From positions 1,104,312-1,168,311 of the forward strand of contig NZ_JACKVK010000008.1 in NCBI RefSeq assembly GCF_025823185.1: a stretch of DNA of 64,000 nucleotides. Reading direction: 5' to 3'. The stretch comes from Mycobacterium yunnanensis. Lineage in GTDB: Bacteria; Actinomycetota; Actinomycetes; Mycobacteriales; Mycobacteriaceae. This document shows, piece after piece, positions 18,326 through 26,624 of this stretch; position 1 is the stretch's first letter, and each line of letters opens with the position of its first letter. The notes under the pieces were generated by a model. That model searched no databases. It was not told the origin of the DNA and saw only the letters and a program-made list of their open reading frames with translations. The position numbers were made by a program, and so were the translations under genes.

Positions 18326-18340
18326 GGTCTCCGAATTGGG

Positions 18341-18367
18341 TGAAACCTTTGTGACACAGTGGTTTCA
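18341..18367. repeat. Short inverted repeat after the SDR gene
   Basis: TGAAACC, 13 bases, GGTTTCA lies in the 92-bp gap between the SDR stop and the DUF222 gene. It may be a weak terminator hairpin (no U-tract) or a regulator site for the downstream gene. Confidence 0.3.
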
Positions 18368-18417
18368 GCCGTCACATCGCCGGCTGTCTTGTCGGTGGTT
18401 CGTACTAGTGTTCGGGT

Positions 18418-19888
18418 ATGAGTTCGGATCGGGTCACCGCAGCAGTCGCGGGAATCCGTGCTGCCGTCGCCGACCTCGTCACCCTGGATTGTGATCGGTT
18501 CACCCACCTCGAACTGGTCGAGTTGTTGGGGGAATTGGAGACCGTGACCTGGCAGCTGCCCGCGGTCGGGCATCGGATGATCGCCCGATTGCAGCGCGAA
18601 GCCTGCCCCACCGAACTGGGCGCGAAGTCGTTGGGAAGCGTGTTGACCCAGCGACTTCGCATCTCCGGCAAGGAAGTCCGCCGACGGCTTCACGAGGCAG
18701 AAGATCTCGGCCCGCGGGCGACCGTGACGGGGCAGCCGCTGGACCCGAAACTGGCCCCGACCGCCGACGCCCAAGCCCACGGGGTGCTGGGGCCCGAGCA
18801 CGTGTCGGTGATCCGAGGCTTCCTCGACAAGCTCCCGACGTGGGTGGATCCCGAGGTCCGGGAACTGTCGGAGAAGACGTTGGTGCACATCGGGTCCGGC
18901 GTCGGCCCTGAGGAACTGGGCAACACGGCCAAGAAACTCATGACCGCCATCGACCAGGACGGCCCCAAACCCGACGACGTCGAACGCGCCAGGAAGCGGT
19001 TCTTCCGGCTGGGCAAGCAGCAAGCCGACGGGACTGGGCAACACGGCCAAGAAACTCATGACCGCCATCGACCAGGACGGCCCCAAACCCGACGACGTCG
19101 AACGCGCCAGGAAGCGGTTCTTCCGGCTGGGCAAGCAGCAAGCCGACGGGATGACCCCTTTCACCGGGCTGTTGGATCCTGAAGCCCGCGCCACCATCGA
19201 ACCGATCCTGTCCAAGTACGCGGCCCCCGGGATGTGCAACCCGGCCGACCACGAGCCCCGCACCACCGGCACACCGACCCAGGAACAGATCGACACCGAC
19301 GACCGCACGGCGACCCAGCGCAATCACGACGCGTTGGTCGCGATCGGTCGGTCGGTGCTGTCGTCGGGTGAGTTGGGTCAGCAGAACGGGTTACCCGTCA
19401 CCGTCATCGTCTCGACGACGTTGCAGGATCTGGAATCGGGAACCGGGTCCGGGGTCACCGGCGGTGGTTCACTGTTGCCGATGCCCGACCTGATCCGGAT
19501 GGCGTCCCACGCGCATCATTACCTGGCGGTGTTCGACAAGCACACCAACGAAGCCCTGTACCTGGGTCGGACGAAGCGCCTCGCCTCGGTGGGGCAGCGG
19601 ATCGTCCTGCACGCCCGCGACCGCGGCTGCACGAAACCCGGGTGCACCGTGCCCGGGTACGGCGCGCAGGTACACCACATGACGGGGTGGGCGAAGAACG
19701 GGTTGACCGACGTCGACGACGTCACCCTGGCCTGCGGCGGGGACAATCGCCTGGCCGAAAACGGCTGGACGGTCGAGCTTCTGGATGGGGTGGTTCAGTG
19801 GATCCCACCGCCGGAACTCGACGTGGGCCAAGCCCGCGTCAACTACCTCCACCACCCCGAACGGCTCCTCGTCTCGCCCGACGGCTGA
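18418..19888 (+). pseudogene. DUF222 / HNH endonuclease (13E12 repeat family), frameshifted by a tandem duplication
   Basis: The N-terminal part (18418-19182 frame) is a DUF222 domain; the C-terminal part (19058-19888 frame) ends in an HNH nuclease motif with CTKPGCTVPGYGAQVHHM and DVTLACGGDN. The two parts are in different frames because a 118-bp segment is perfectly repeated in tandem (18915-19032 and 19033-19150). Removing one copy restores a single frame of 450 residues, the usual size of this mycobacterial family. As it stands, the first frame ends at 19182 without the nuclease. An ATG at 19058 could start a shorter DUF222-HNH product. Upstream, TAGTGT lies six bases before the ATG. The 3' end overlaps the convergent peptidase gene by 50 bases. 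Confidence 0.88.
18915..19150 (+). repeat. Perfect 118-bp direct tandem duplication
   Basis: Copy 1 is 18915-19032 and copy 2 is 19033-19150, identical at every base I compared. The unit length is not a multiple of three, so it shifts the frame of the host DUF222/HNH gene. Absence of any divergence suggests a recent or reversible event, or an assembly artefact. Confidence 0.92.
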
Positions 19889-20828
19889 ACTCGTCGAGGA
19901 ACTCGGCGAGGTGATCGGCCATCACTCCACCCGAGCTGTGGCCCGCCCCATGGACGAGGTGCAGTCGCGCGGCCGGCCATCCCTGCGCCAGCCGCCAGGC
20001 GACGTCGGACGGGCAGCTGAGGTCCAGCCGACCGTGGATCAGCACGGCCGGCAGGTCGGCGATACGTCCCACGTTGCGCAGCAACTCCCCGTCGGGCAAC
20101 CAGGCAGCGTGCCGCCAGTAGTGAGTGACCAACCGCGCGAAGCACATTCGGTAGACCGGGTCGGCATACCGGGTCGGCGGCGGCCGCGTGCCGTCGACGT
20201 CGACGTGGCTGGCCTCCCAATCGCACCAATCTCGGGCGGCCTTGTCCCGCACACCCGGGTCGGGGTCGGCGAGCAATCGGGCGTAGGCGTCGGCGAGACT
20301 GCCGTCGCGATCCTCTAGGGGCACTTGATCGCGAAAGCGAGCCCAGGCTTCGGGAAACAATCGGCCCACGTCCCGCGTGATCCACTCGACGTCGGCTGGC
20401 CCCGTGGTGGTGACGGCCGTCAGTGCGAGGGCCGTGACGCGGTCGGGGTGTCGTTGCGCGTAGGCCAGCGACAGCGTCGTACCCCACGACCAGCCCGCGA
20501 GCAGCCAGCGCCGCACCCCGAGGTGCTCCCTGAGCAGTTCCATGTCTGCGACCAGGTGATGAGTCGTGTTGTGGGCCAAGCCGACCGCCGCATCACCGGC
20601 GTGGGGAGTGCTGCGGCCGCATCCGCGTTGGTCGAAGGCGATGATGCGGTAGACCTCCGGGTCGAACGGCCGACGCATCCCCGGCACGCATCCCGATCCC
20701 GGACCGCCGTGGACGAGAAGGGCCGGTATTCCGTCGGGGTTACCGGCTGTCTCCCAATGGATCTGGTTGCCGTCGCCCACCTCCAGCAGGCCCGAGGCGT
20801 ACGGCTCGACCTCAGGATGCCCGGTCAT
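19839..20828 (-). CDS. pip: Proline iminopeptidase
   Basis: A 329-residue alpha/beta hydrolase of peptidase family S33. HGGPGSGCVPGMRRPFDP supplies the oxyanion loop, DQRGCGRSTPH follows, and GWSWGTTLSLAYAQRHP carries the nucleophilic serine. The acid is in HGRLDLSCP and the histidine in LVHGAGHSS. It removes N-terminal proline from peptides in the cytosol. The gene start overlaps the stop of the TetR gene (TGATG), so the two are coupled. The 3' end runs 50 bases into the DUF222 gene on the other strand. Confidence 0.9.
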   Translation of the reverse strand: MTGHPEVEPYASGLLEVGDGNQIHWETAGNPDGIPALLVHGGPGSGCVPGMRRPFDPEVYRIIAFDQRGCGRSTPHAGDAAVGLAHNTTHHLVADMELLREHLGVRRWLLAGWSWGTTLSLAYAQRHPDRVTALALTAVTTTGPADVEWITRDVGRLFPEAWARFRDQVPLEDRDGSLADAYARLLADPDPGVRDKAARDWCDWEASHVDVDGTRPPPTRYADPVYRMCFARLVTHYWRHAAWLPDGELLRNVGRIADLPAVLIHGRLDLSCPSDVAWRLAQGWPAARLHLVHGAGHSSGGVMADHLAEFLDEFSRRARRGAVRGGGGS

Positions 20829-21514
20829 CAGTCGCTACTGTGCCATCCGCTGATCCCCACGATGATCAACCGCAGTTGCTTGACCGCCGTCTGCCGGATC
20901 TCCTCCATGGAGTTCGCATCCGTCGAATCCTCGATGGCCTCTGCGATCGAAATCATCGCGTTGACGAACAGGCTGGCCAACATGTTGAGGTCCTCGGAAC
21001 TCCACGAGTTGAGACCCGGAAAGCGCGTCAGGTCGATGGCCAGCTCGGAGGTGATCAGACGGATCTCGGTGCGAATCGCGTAGCGCAGGACGGTGACGCC
21101 GCTGTTGCGTTCGCGGCCGATGAAGCGCCAGTGCTCGCGGCGCTCGTTCACCCCGGCGATGAGGATGTCCACAGTCGACTCGATGACTCGGCTGGGGTCG
21201 AGCTTGCCGGCTCTCGCACCGCGCAACATGTCTCGAAGCGCGCGGAACGACTCGTCGATCAGCACCAAGCCAAGGGCTTCCATCGAGTCGAAGTGCCGGT
21301 AGAAGGCGGCGGGCACGATGCCGGCCTCGCGAGTCACCTCGCGCAGGCTCAGCGCGCTAAAGCTGCGTTCTTCGAGCAGTCGCAGGGCGCCGGCCACGAT
21401 TGCCCGCCTGGTCTCCTCCTTGCGTTCCTCACGAGACCGCGGGTCGCGGGAGGAACGGGAGGATCCCGACCGTCCCGAACGGGAGGATCGTGAACTGGGC
21501 GTACGTTCGTTCAC
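20828..21514 (-). CDS. TetR-family regulator, probable controller of the desaturase pair
   Basis: A 228-residue protein from GTG 21514. An arginine/serine-rich N-terminal tail precedes the HTH (TRRAIVAGALRLLEERSFSALSLREVTREAGIVPAAFYRHFDS). The ligand domain resembles the FabR/DesT group that senses acyl-CoA and controls unsaturated fatty acid synthesis. It is divergent from a reductase/desaturase pair at 21585-23872, the same layout as desT-desCB in Pseudomonas. A TTCAC/GTGAA dyad overlaps its start. The frame continues to 21592, but the GTG is a better start. Coupled to pip downstream. Confidence 0.85.
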   Translation of the reverse strand: MNERTPSSRSSRSGRSGSSRSSRDPRSREERKEETRRAIVAGALRLLEERSFSALSLREVTREAGIVPAAFYRHFDSMEALGLVLIDESFRALRDMLRGARAGKLDPSRVIESTVDILIAGVNERREHWRFIGRERNSGVTVLRYAIRTEIRLITSELAIDLTRFPGLNSWSSEDLNMLASLFVNAMISIAEAIEDSTDANSMEEIRQTAVKQLRLIIVGISGWHSSD

Positions 21515-21523
21515 CGTTGTGAA
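21510..21523. promoter_or_regulatory. Inverted repeat, probable TetR (DesT-like) operator
   Basis: TTCAC, four bases, GTGAA overlaps the TetR start codon and lies 61 bases before the reductase ATG. The five-base arms with a four-base gap recall the DesT box of Pseudomonas. A second GTGAAC/GTTCAC pair with a 13-base gap spans 21490-21514. Confidence 0.45.
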
Positions 21524-21584
21524 ACCTACCACAACCTGGTCAAAGTCATTGACGCTCGCGGCAGAAGTGGCGCACGGTATACAC

Positions 21585-22658
21585 ATGTTCACTCAAACGA
21601 AGACGCTGAGCCTGCGGAACAGAGTGCTGCGGTCGCCCCTGGTGGACCTGCTCACCGGACCGCACGGCGTCGATCGCTACACGGAGCTCGTCGAGCCCAC
21701 CTGGACGCTGGGGGACTCCCGCGCCAAGGTCGTCGCGGTCCGTCGGCAGACGCCTCGCAGCGTGACCCTCACCCTCGAACCCAACGCCGCCTTCACCGCC
21801 GGACCCGCCCTGCGGGCCGGCCAGCACGTCAACGTCACCGTCGAGGTGGACGGACGCAGGCAGACCCGCTGCTATTCGCCGGCCAACCGCGAGGGCGACC
21901 GGCTCATCGAACTCACCGTCGGCGTCCACGACGACGGCCGGGTCTCCGAGCACCTCTTCCGCCACGCCCGAACCGGCATGGTCGTCGGGCTCGACGGGGT
22001 TGGCGGCGACTTCACGCTCCCGGCCGTCCGGCCCAAGAACGTCCTGTTCGTCTCCGGCGGCAGCGGCATCACTCCGGTGCTGTCGATGGTGCGCACGCTC
22101 GTCGCGGAGGGGTCGGACGCCGACATCACCTTCATTCATTACGCCCGCACCCCCGAGGAGGCCTGCTATCGCAAGGAGCTGGGCGCGATGACCGGCGTGC
22201 GGGTTCTCCACGGCTACTCGCGGTCGGCGACCGACGGCGACGTGACCGGCTACTTCGGACGCGCACACGTGGCCGATACCCCGGCTCCCGACGCGGTGTA
22301 CGTCTGCGGCCCGCCCGCGCTGGTCGACGCGGTCCGCGAGTACTACCCGGACGCCAACTTCGAGAGCTTCGTCCCACCGGTGTTCGAGGTGCCCGAAGAG
22401 GCCTCCGGCGGGACGGTGTCATTCGCCGAGAGCGACGTCGAGGTCATCGACGACGGACGCTCGCTGCTCGAGCAGGCCGAGGCCGCAGGTCTCTCGCCGG
22501 AAAACGGATGCCGCATGGGCATCTGCCACACCTGTACGCGTCGCAAGACCAGCGGCGCGGTCAAGAACCGCATCACCGGCGCCGTCTCGGCAGCCGACGA
22601 GGAAGACGTGCAGATCTGCGTCTCCGTTCCCGTCGGCGACGTCGAACTCGCCCTCTAA
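21585..22658 (+). CDS. Ferredoxin-reductase-type oxidoreductase with C-terminal 2Fe-2S domain (Rv3230c-like)
   Basis: A 357-residue electron-transfer protein. The FAD-binding R-x-Y-S is in QTRCYSPANREG, the NAD(P) site is FVSGGSGITPVLSMVRTL, and the C-terminal plant-type 2Fe-2S domain carries C-x4-C-x2-C (CRMGICHTC) plus a distal cysteine in QICVSVP. It supplies electrons to the desaturase encoded 29 bases downstream, as Rv3230c does for DesA3 in M. tuberculosis. It starts at ATG 21585, divergent from the TetR gene. Confidence 0.92.
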   Translation: MFTQTKTLSLRNRVLRSPLVDLLTGPHGVDRYTELVEPTWTLGDSRAKVVAVRRQTPRSVTLTLEPNAAFTAGPALRAGQHVNVTVEVDGRRQTRCYSPANREGDRLIELTVGVHDDGRVSEHLFRHARTGMVVGLDGVGGDFTLPAVRPKNVLFVSGGSGITPVLSMVRTLVAEGSDADITFIHYARTPEEACYRKELGAMTGVRVLHGYSRSATDGDVTGYFGRAHVADTPAPDAVYVCGPPALVDAVREYYPDANFESFVPPVFEVPEEASGGTVSFAESDVEVIDDGRSLLEQAEAAGLSPENGCRMGICHTCTRRKTSGAVKNRITGAVSAADEEDVQICVSVPVGDVELAL

Positions 22659-22687
22659 AAGCCCACCTAACCGAGAAGGAGTTCGCC

Positions 22688-23872
22688 ATGACCGCCACCT
22701 TGAATGCTCCTCGCGTCCGCCCCATGCTCGAAAGGCCCACCACCGCCGTCATCGAAGACGACGTCGCCGACGTCCTGCCCGAACCCATTCGCCAGGCGAT
22801 CACCAAGGTCGTCGGCGGCAAGCCCGTCACCATGACCCCCGAGATGGCCGACGCCTTCGGCGCCGAGCTCGACGCTCTTCGTGAGCGCGTCGTCGCCGAT
22901 CTCGGCGAGCGCGACGCCACCTACATTCGCCGAGTCATCAAGGCGCAGCGCGCCCTCGAGGTCGGCGGCCGTGCCATGCTGTTCGCGGGCATTCTCCCCC
23001 CGGCCTGGATCGCGGGCACCGCGATGCTGGCCGCGTCGAAGATCCTCGACAACATGGAGATCGGCCACAACATCATGCACGGCCAGTACGACTGGATGGG
23101 CGATCCCGCGCTCGCCAGCCGTAACTTCGAGTGGGACTCCGCCTGCCCCAGTGACCAGTGGCGTCACTCGCACAACTTCATGCACCACACCTACACCAAC
23201 ATCGTGGACATGGACCGCGACATCGGCTACGGCATCCTGCGGATGAGCGAGGACCAGCGGTGGACGCCGTACTACTACGGCAACCCCGTCTACGCGTTCC
23301 TGCTGATGATCCTGTTCCAGTACGGCGTCGCGCTGCACGAGTTGGAGACCGAGCGCATCCGCGCCGGTGAGATCAGCATCTCCGACAAGCGCGAGACGCT
23401 GAAGGGCATCTGGGGCAAGGTCAAGCGCCAGACGCTGAAGGACTACGTGGCCTTCCCGCTGCTCGCCGGACCATTCGCCCCGTGGGTGTTCACCGGCAAC
23501 CTGACCGCCAATCTGATCCGCAACATCTGGTCCTACGCGATCATCTTCTGCGGTCACTTCCCCGACGGCACACAGGAATTCACGAAGGAAGAGACCGCAA
23601 ACGAAACTCGCGGCATGTGGTACTTCCGCCAGATCCTCGGCTCGGCCAACCTCACCGGCGGCAAGCTGTTCCACGTGATGAGCGGCAACCTGTCCTTCCA
23701 GATCGAGCACCACCTGTTCCCCGACATCCCTGCCTTCCGGCACGCGGAGATCTCGCAGGAGGTGCAGGACATCTGCGAGCGGTACGGCATCCCCTACAAC
23801 AAGGGCCCGCTGCCGCAGCAGTTCGCGACCGTCGTGCGCAAGATCTGCAAGCTGGCGCTGCCCTGGAACTGA
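22688..23872 (+). CDS. desA3: Membrane stearoyl-CoA delta-9 desaturase (DesA3-like)
   Basis: A 394-residue integral membrane di-iron enzyme that introduces the delta-9 double bond into acyl-CoA, giving oleoyl-type chains for lipids. The three histidine clusters are HNIMH near 125, HSHNFMHH near 160 and QIEHHLFPD near 340. Two hydrophobic hairpins lie between them. A good Shine-Dalgarno, AAGGAG, precedes ATG 22688. It forms an operon with the reductase upstream and is probably controlled by the divergent TetR protein. A hairpin element starts eight bases after the stop. Confidence 0.92.
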   Translation: MTATLNAPRVRPMLERPTTAVIEDDVADVLPEPIRQAITKVVGGKPVTMTPEMADAFGAELDALRERVVADLGERDATYIRRVIKAQRALEVGGRAMLFAGILPPAWIAGTAMLAASKILDNMEIGHNIMHGQYDWMGDPALASRNFEWDSACPSDQWRHSHNFMHHTYTNIVDMDRDIGYGILRMSEDQRWTPYYYGNPVYAFLLMILFQYGVALHELETERIRAGEISISDKRETLKGIWGKVKRQTLKDYVAFPLLAGPFAPWVFTGNLTANLIRNIWSYAIIFCGHFPDGTQEFTKEETANETRGMWYFRQILGSANLTGGKLFHVMSGNLSFQIEHHLFPDIPAFRHAEISQEVQDICERYGIPYNKGPLPQQFATVVRKICKLALPWN

Positions 23873-23879
23873 TGTTCAT

Positions 23880-23941
23880 CGCCGAGACTACGGTTGATGC
23901 GGGATTTCGCACGGAATCGCGCAACGACCGTAGTCTCGGCG
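23880..23941. repeat. Long palindromic intergenic element (15-bp perfect arms)
   Basis: CGCCGAGACTACGGT at 23880-23894 pairs exactly with its complement at 23927-23941 around a 32-base loop. It fills the gap between the convergent desA3 and nei2 genes, so it could terminate both transcripts. The outer ten bases (CGCCGAGACT) are the same as in the element at 10394. Confidence 0.7.
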
Positions 23942-23945
23942 CGTT

Positions 23946-24716
23946 CTAGGTCTGGCAGGACGGGCACCAGAACGAGATGCGCTCGGTGCCGACGACCTGC
24001 GCGCGGTCGGATTCGATGGTGGTGCCGCACCGGCGGCACGGACGCCCGACGCGGCCGTACACCCACAGGTCGGCACCCGAGCGCGTGTTTCCCGTCGTGG
24101 TCCGGTTGACTCGTAGCCGGTTGAGCCACAACATGTCTCGCGCGCGCTGCACGATTCGCAACGGATCCTTGACCGCGCTGACCGGCGAACTGGGCAGCCG
24201 ACCGGACACGAAGCACAATTCGTTGGCGTAGACGTTTCCGACGCCCGCCATCACCCGTTGGTCGAGCAGCGTCTCGGCCAGCGGCCGGTCGGGATCGGCC
24301 CTGAAGTTCGTCGCCGCAATCCTCGGTTCCCAGTCGTCGCCCAGCAGATCCGGGCCCAAGTGCGCGACGACGTCCATGTCGGAGTCGCGGCGCAGTATCT
24401 CCAAGACTCCGAGGTCGACGCCTGCCGCGCGAGAGTCTGCGGTCTCGAGGATGATGCGCACCTTGTATTCCGGCACACGCCGAATCTGGCCACCGATCAG
24501 CCAGGCGCCGTCCATCTTCAGGTGAGAGTGGATGCTGGCATCGCCGACGCGAATGAACAGGTGCTTGCCACGACTGAGTACCTCGTCGACGACCTCCCCG
24601 GTCAGGTCGACGGTCGCGAACTTCGGCACCCGCACGTCACATCGTGTCAGGACCTTGCCCAGCAGGGCCGTCCGCAGCTTGTCCGCGGTACGGAAGACGG
24701 TGTCACCTTCGGGCAT
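23946..24716 (-). CDS. nei2: Endonuclease VIII-type DNA glycosylase Nei2
   Basis: A 256-residue base-excision repair glycosylase/AP lyase. The catalytic N-terminus after Met removal is [13 protein letters not shown] (Pro2, Glu3). The conserved helix-two-turn-helix includes [18 protein letters not shown], and a zinc finger closes the protein (C-R-R-C ... C-P-S-C). It removes oxidised pyrimidines. It corresponds to Rv3297, which in M. tuberculosis directly follows lhr. Here about 12.9 kb is inserted between them. Confidence 0.92.
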   Translation of the reverse strand: MPEGDTVFRTADKLRTALLGKVLTRCDVRVPKFATVDLTGEVVDEVLSRGKHLFIRVGDASIHSHLKMDGAWLIGGQIRRVPEYKVRIILETADSRAAGVDLGVLEILRRDSDMDVVAHLGPDLLGDDWEPRIAATNFRADPDRPLAETLLDQRVMAGVGNVYANELCFVSGRLPSSPVSAVKDPLRIVQRARDMLWLNRLRVNRTTTGNTRSGADLWVYGRVGRPCRRCGTTIESDRAQVVGTERISFWCPSCQT

Positions 24717-24909
24717 GTGGTGAACCTACCCGCACGGCTGTTTGTTACACGCGCGTGTCGACTGTGAGCTCCGGGCAACCGAAACGTATTCCCGCGATGA
24801 CCATTCGGAAACAGGCGGCTCCTCTAATGGGAACCACGCCGAATCCCTTGGCCGTCCCGGCAATGTCGCCGAGTGCCCGAACCCCACCACGAGAATCCTG
24901 GAGACCACC

Positions 24910-25431
24910 ATGTCGTTCGACGAGTCGATCGCCGAGAAGATCAAGACCTCACTGGCCGAGATTCCCCACCCGTCGCTGCCGAAGGGATCCAACATCTACG
25001 GCGGCACCAAGATCTTCCCCGACTACCAGGCCGAGGAGGGCGAGAGCTACTTCACGCTGGTGCACGGCATTGCCCACGAGTCCTCGGTCAGCTTCGTGGC
25101 GGTGCTGCAGGCCACCCGTGCGCTGCGCAAGGGCTTCGAGTCCGCCCTCTACTTCTACGGGCCCGGCTCGATCAACTGCCTGGCCACCCGTGGCTTCCCC
25201 AAGACCGGCGACTCCGGGTTCCCCGGCGAGCAGAACATCAACGACTCCCTGGCCACGTTCATCGGCGAGGGCGGCACGGTGTTCTGCTGCCGTTTCGGCC
25301 TCGCGCTGCACGGCGGACGCGAGGAAGACCTGATCGAGGGCGTCATCCCGGCCCACCCGCTCGACGTGCAGGACGCGCTCATCTACTACGCGCGCAAAGG
25401 CGCGATCATCAACTCCACCTACATGGTCTAG
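24910..25431 (+). CDS. MSMEG_0572/Sll0783-family nitrogen starvation response protein
   Basis: A 173-residue soluble protein, first gene of a Nit1C-type cluster. It matches my memory of the MSMEG_0572/Sll0783 family, known to be co-conserved with the Nit1 nitrilase and induced on nitrogen starvation in Synechocystis; its biochemical role is unknown. Features include a glycine-rich INSxxGxxK-like absence of any nucleotide motif, a DUF-like alpha/beta pattern, and a conserved FCCRFGLALHGGREEDLIEGVIP region near 135 (shown in part). The 193-bp gap to divergent nei2 should hold the cluster promoter; a GNAAC-like GlnR site is not clear. A GGAG lies ten bases before ATG 24910. Confidence 0.8.
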   Translation: MSFDESIAEKIKTSLAEIPHPSLPKGSNIYGGTKIFPDYQAEEGESYFTLVHGIAHESSVSFVAVLQATRALRKGFESALYFYGPGSINCLATRGFPKTGDSGFPGEQNINDSLATFIGEGGTVFCCRFGLALHGGREEDLIEGVIPAHPLDVQDALIYYARKGAIINSTYMV

Positions 25432-25441
25432 GCGGCTCGAC

Positions 25442-26332
25442 ATGACCAAACTCGCAGCGGTGGCGGCGAACTTCACCCGCGACCTCGAACAGAACTACGC
25501 GTTGATCGACTCCCTGGCCCGGGAGGCCCGGGACGCCGGCGTCGAGTTCATGGTGTTACCCGAGGCCGCGATCGGCGGGTATCTCTCCTCGCTCGGCAAC
25601 CACGGTGACACGGTGAAGACCACGACGCGGTCCCTGCCGCCGGCCATTCGCCTCGACGGTCCCGAGATCGCCCGGGTGCAGCAGATCGTCGGTGATCTGG
25701 TGGTCGCCATCGGGTTCTGCGAACTGGACGACGACGGCGAAACCCGTTACAACGCAGCGGCGGTGCTCGACAGCACCCGGGTGTACGGCACCTACCGCAA
25801 GGTCCACCAGCCCCTCGGGGAGGGCATGTCGTATTCGGCGGGGTCAGACTACGACGTGTTCGACACGCCCGTCGGCCGAGTGGGGCTGCAGATCTGCTAC
25901 GACAAGGCCTTTCCGGAGGCCGCCCGCATCATGGCGCTGAAGGGTGCCCACATCATCGCCAGCCTGTCGGCGTGGCCGGCTGCTCGGACTGCGACCGCGG
26001 AGAACCTGCAGGACGACCGGTGGACGTACCGGTTCAACCTGTTCGACGCGGCCCGCGCCCTGGACAACCAGGTGTTCTGGATTGCCTCCAACCAGAGCGG
26101 CACGTTCGGCTCGCTGCGCTACGTGGGGAACGCCAAGGTGGTCGACCCCGGTGGAAACGTCCTCGCGACAACGCTTCTCGGCAATGGAATGGCCGTTGCG
26201 GACGTCGACGTCGACGGCACGTTCCGCGCCATGCGTGCCGGTATGTTCCATCTGCGGGACCGCAGGCCGGACGTGTACGGGCCCGTGGTGTCAGAGGGTG
26301 CTGGCCAGTGGCAGGAACTGGCGCATGCCTGA
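25442..26332 (+). CDS. nit1: Nit1 nitrilase (Sll0784 family)
   Basis: A 296-residue member of the carbon-nitrogen hydrolase superfamily, branch 1 (nitrilase). The catalytic triad is complete: Glu41 in VLPEAAIGGYL, Lys120 in YRKVHQPLGEG and Cys152 in LQICYDKAFPE. Nitrilases convert R-CN to the acid and ammonia. In Pseudomonas fluorescens the equivalent Nit1C cluster is required for growth on cyanide as nitrogen source. It starts ten bases after the previous stop and overlaps the next gene by eight bases, so it is clearly in an operon. Its true substrate here is unknown. Confidence 0.88.
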   Translation: MTKLAAVAANFTRDLEQNYALIDSLAREARDAGVEFMVLPEAAIGGYLSSLGNHGDTVKTTTRSLPPAIRLDGPEIARVQQIVGDLVVAIGFCELDDDGETRYNAAAVLDSTRVYGTYRKVHQPLGEGMSYSAGSDYDVFDTPVGRVGLQICYDKAFPEAARIMALKGAHIIASLSAWPAARTATAENLQDDRWTYRFNLFDAARALDNQVFWIASNQSGTFGSLRYVGNAKVVDPGGNVLATTLLGNGMAVADVDVDGTFRAMRAGMFHLRDRRPDVYGPVVSEGAGQWQELAHA

Positions 26333-26624
26333 GATGACCTTCGACGTGCAGTGGCCCGACGGCCGGGTGCAGCGCTGTTACTCGCCGAGCCTGGTGATGC
26401 ACGACTACCTGACCTCCGGCTCGGACTACACCGTTGCCGACTTCGTCGACCGATCCGCCGCCGCCCTGCAGGAGGCCAGCGACCGGGTGCGCGCCAAGTT
26501 CGGCTTCGCGTGCACTTCGGCTGCCGCGACCACGGAGCAAATCACCAGCGCCGCAACCAGATATCCTCAGGATGCGTCAATCCGGGTGCTCGCCATGCAC
26601 CCCGGATTGGAGACGGTGTCATGA
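26325..26624 (+). CDS. MSMEG_0570-family small protein
   Basis: A 99-residue protein, MPEMTFDVQWPDGRVQRCYSPS at its start, matching the MSMEG_0570 family found only in Nit1C-type clusters. It has a short beta-rich N-terminal half followed by a long helix (TVADFVDRSAAALQEASDRVRAKFG) and a predicted flexible tail. A lone cysteine in QRCYSPS and another in FACTS are the only thiols. No enzymatic motif is visible; an accessory or carrier role is possible. It overlaps nit1 by eight bases and the next gene by four (ATGA). Confidence 0.75.
   Translation: MPEMTFDVQWPDGRVQRCYSPSLVMHDYLTSGSDYTVADFVDRSAAALQEASDRVRAKFGFACTSAAATTEQITSAATRYPQDASIRVLAMHPGLETVS

Noticed and set aside
3290..18350. The ten-base TGAAACCTTT followed by GTCAC/GTGAC near both the reductase at 3344 and the DUF222 gene at 18418
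   Set aside because: Only ten bases match exactly and the flanks differ. Two occurrences in 64 kb are not enough to call a shared regulatory site.
24717..24909. A GlnR box upstream of the nit cluster
   Set aside because: Nitrogen control is expected, and GTTAC and GAAAC pieces exist, but I could not find them at the proper spacing. A motif scan would be needed.
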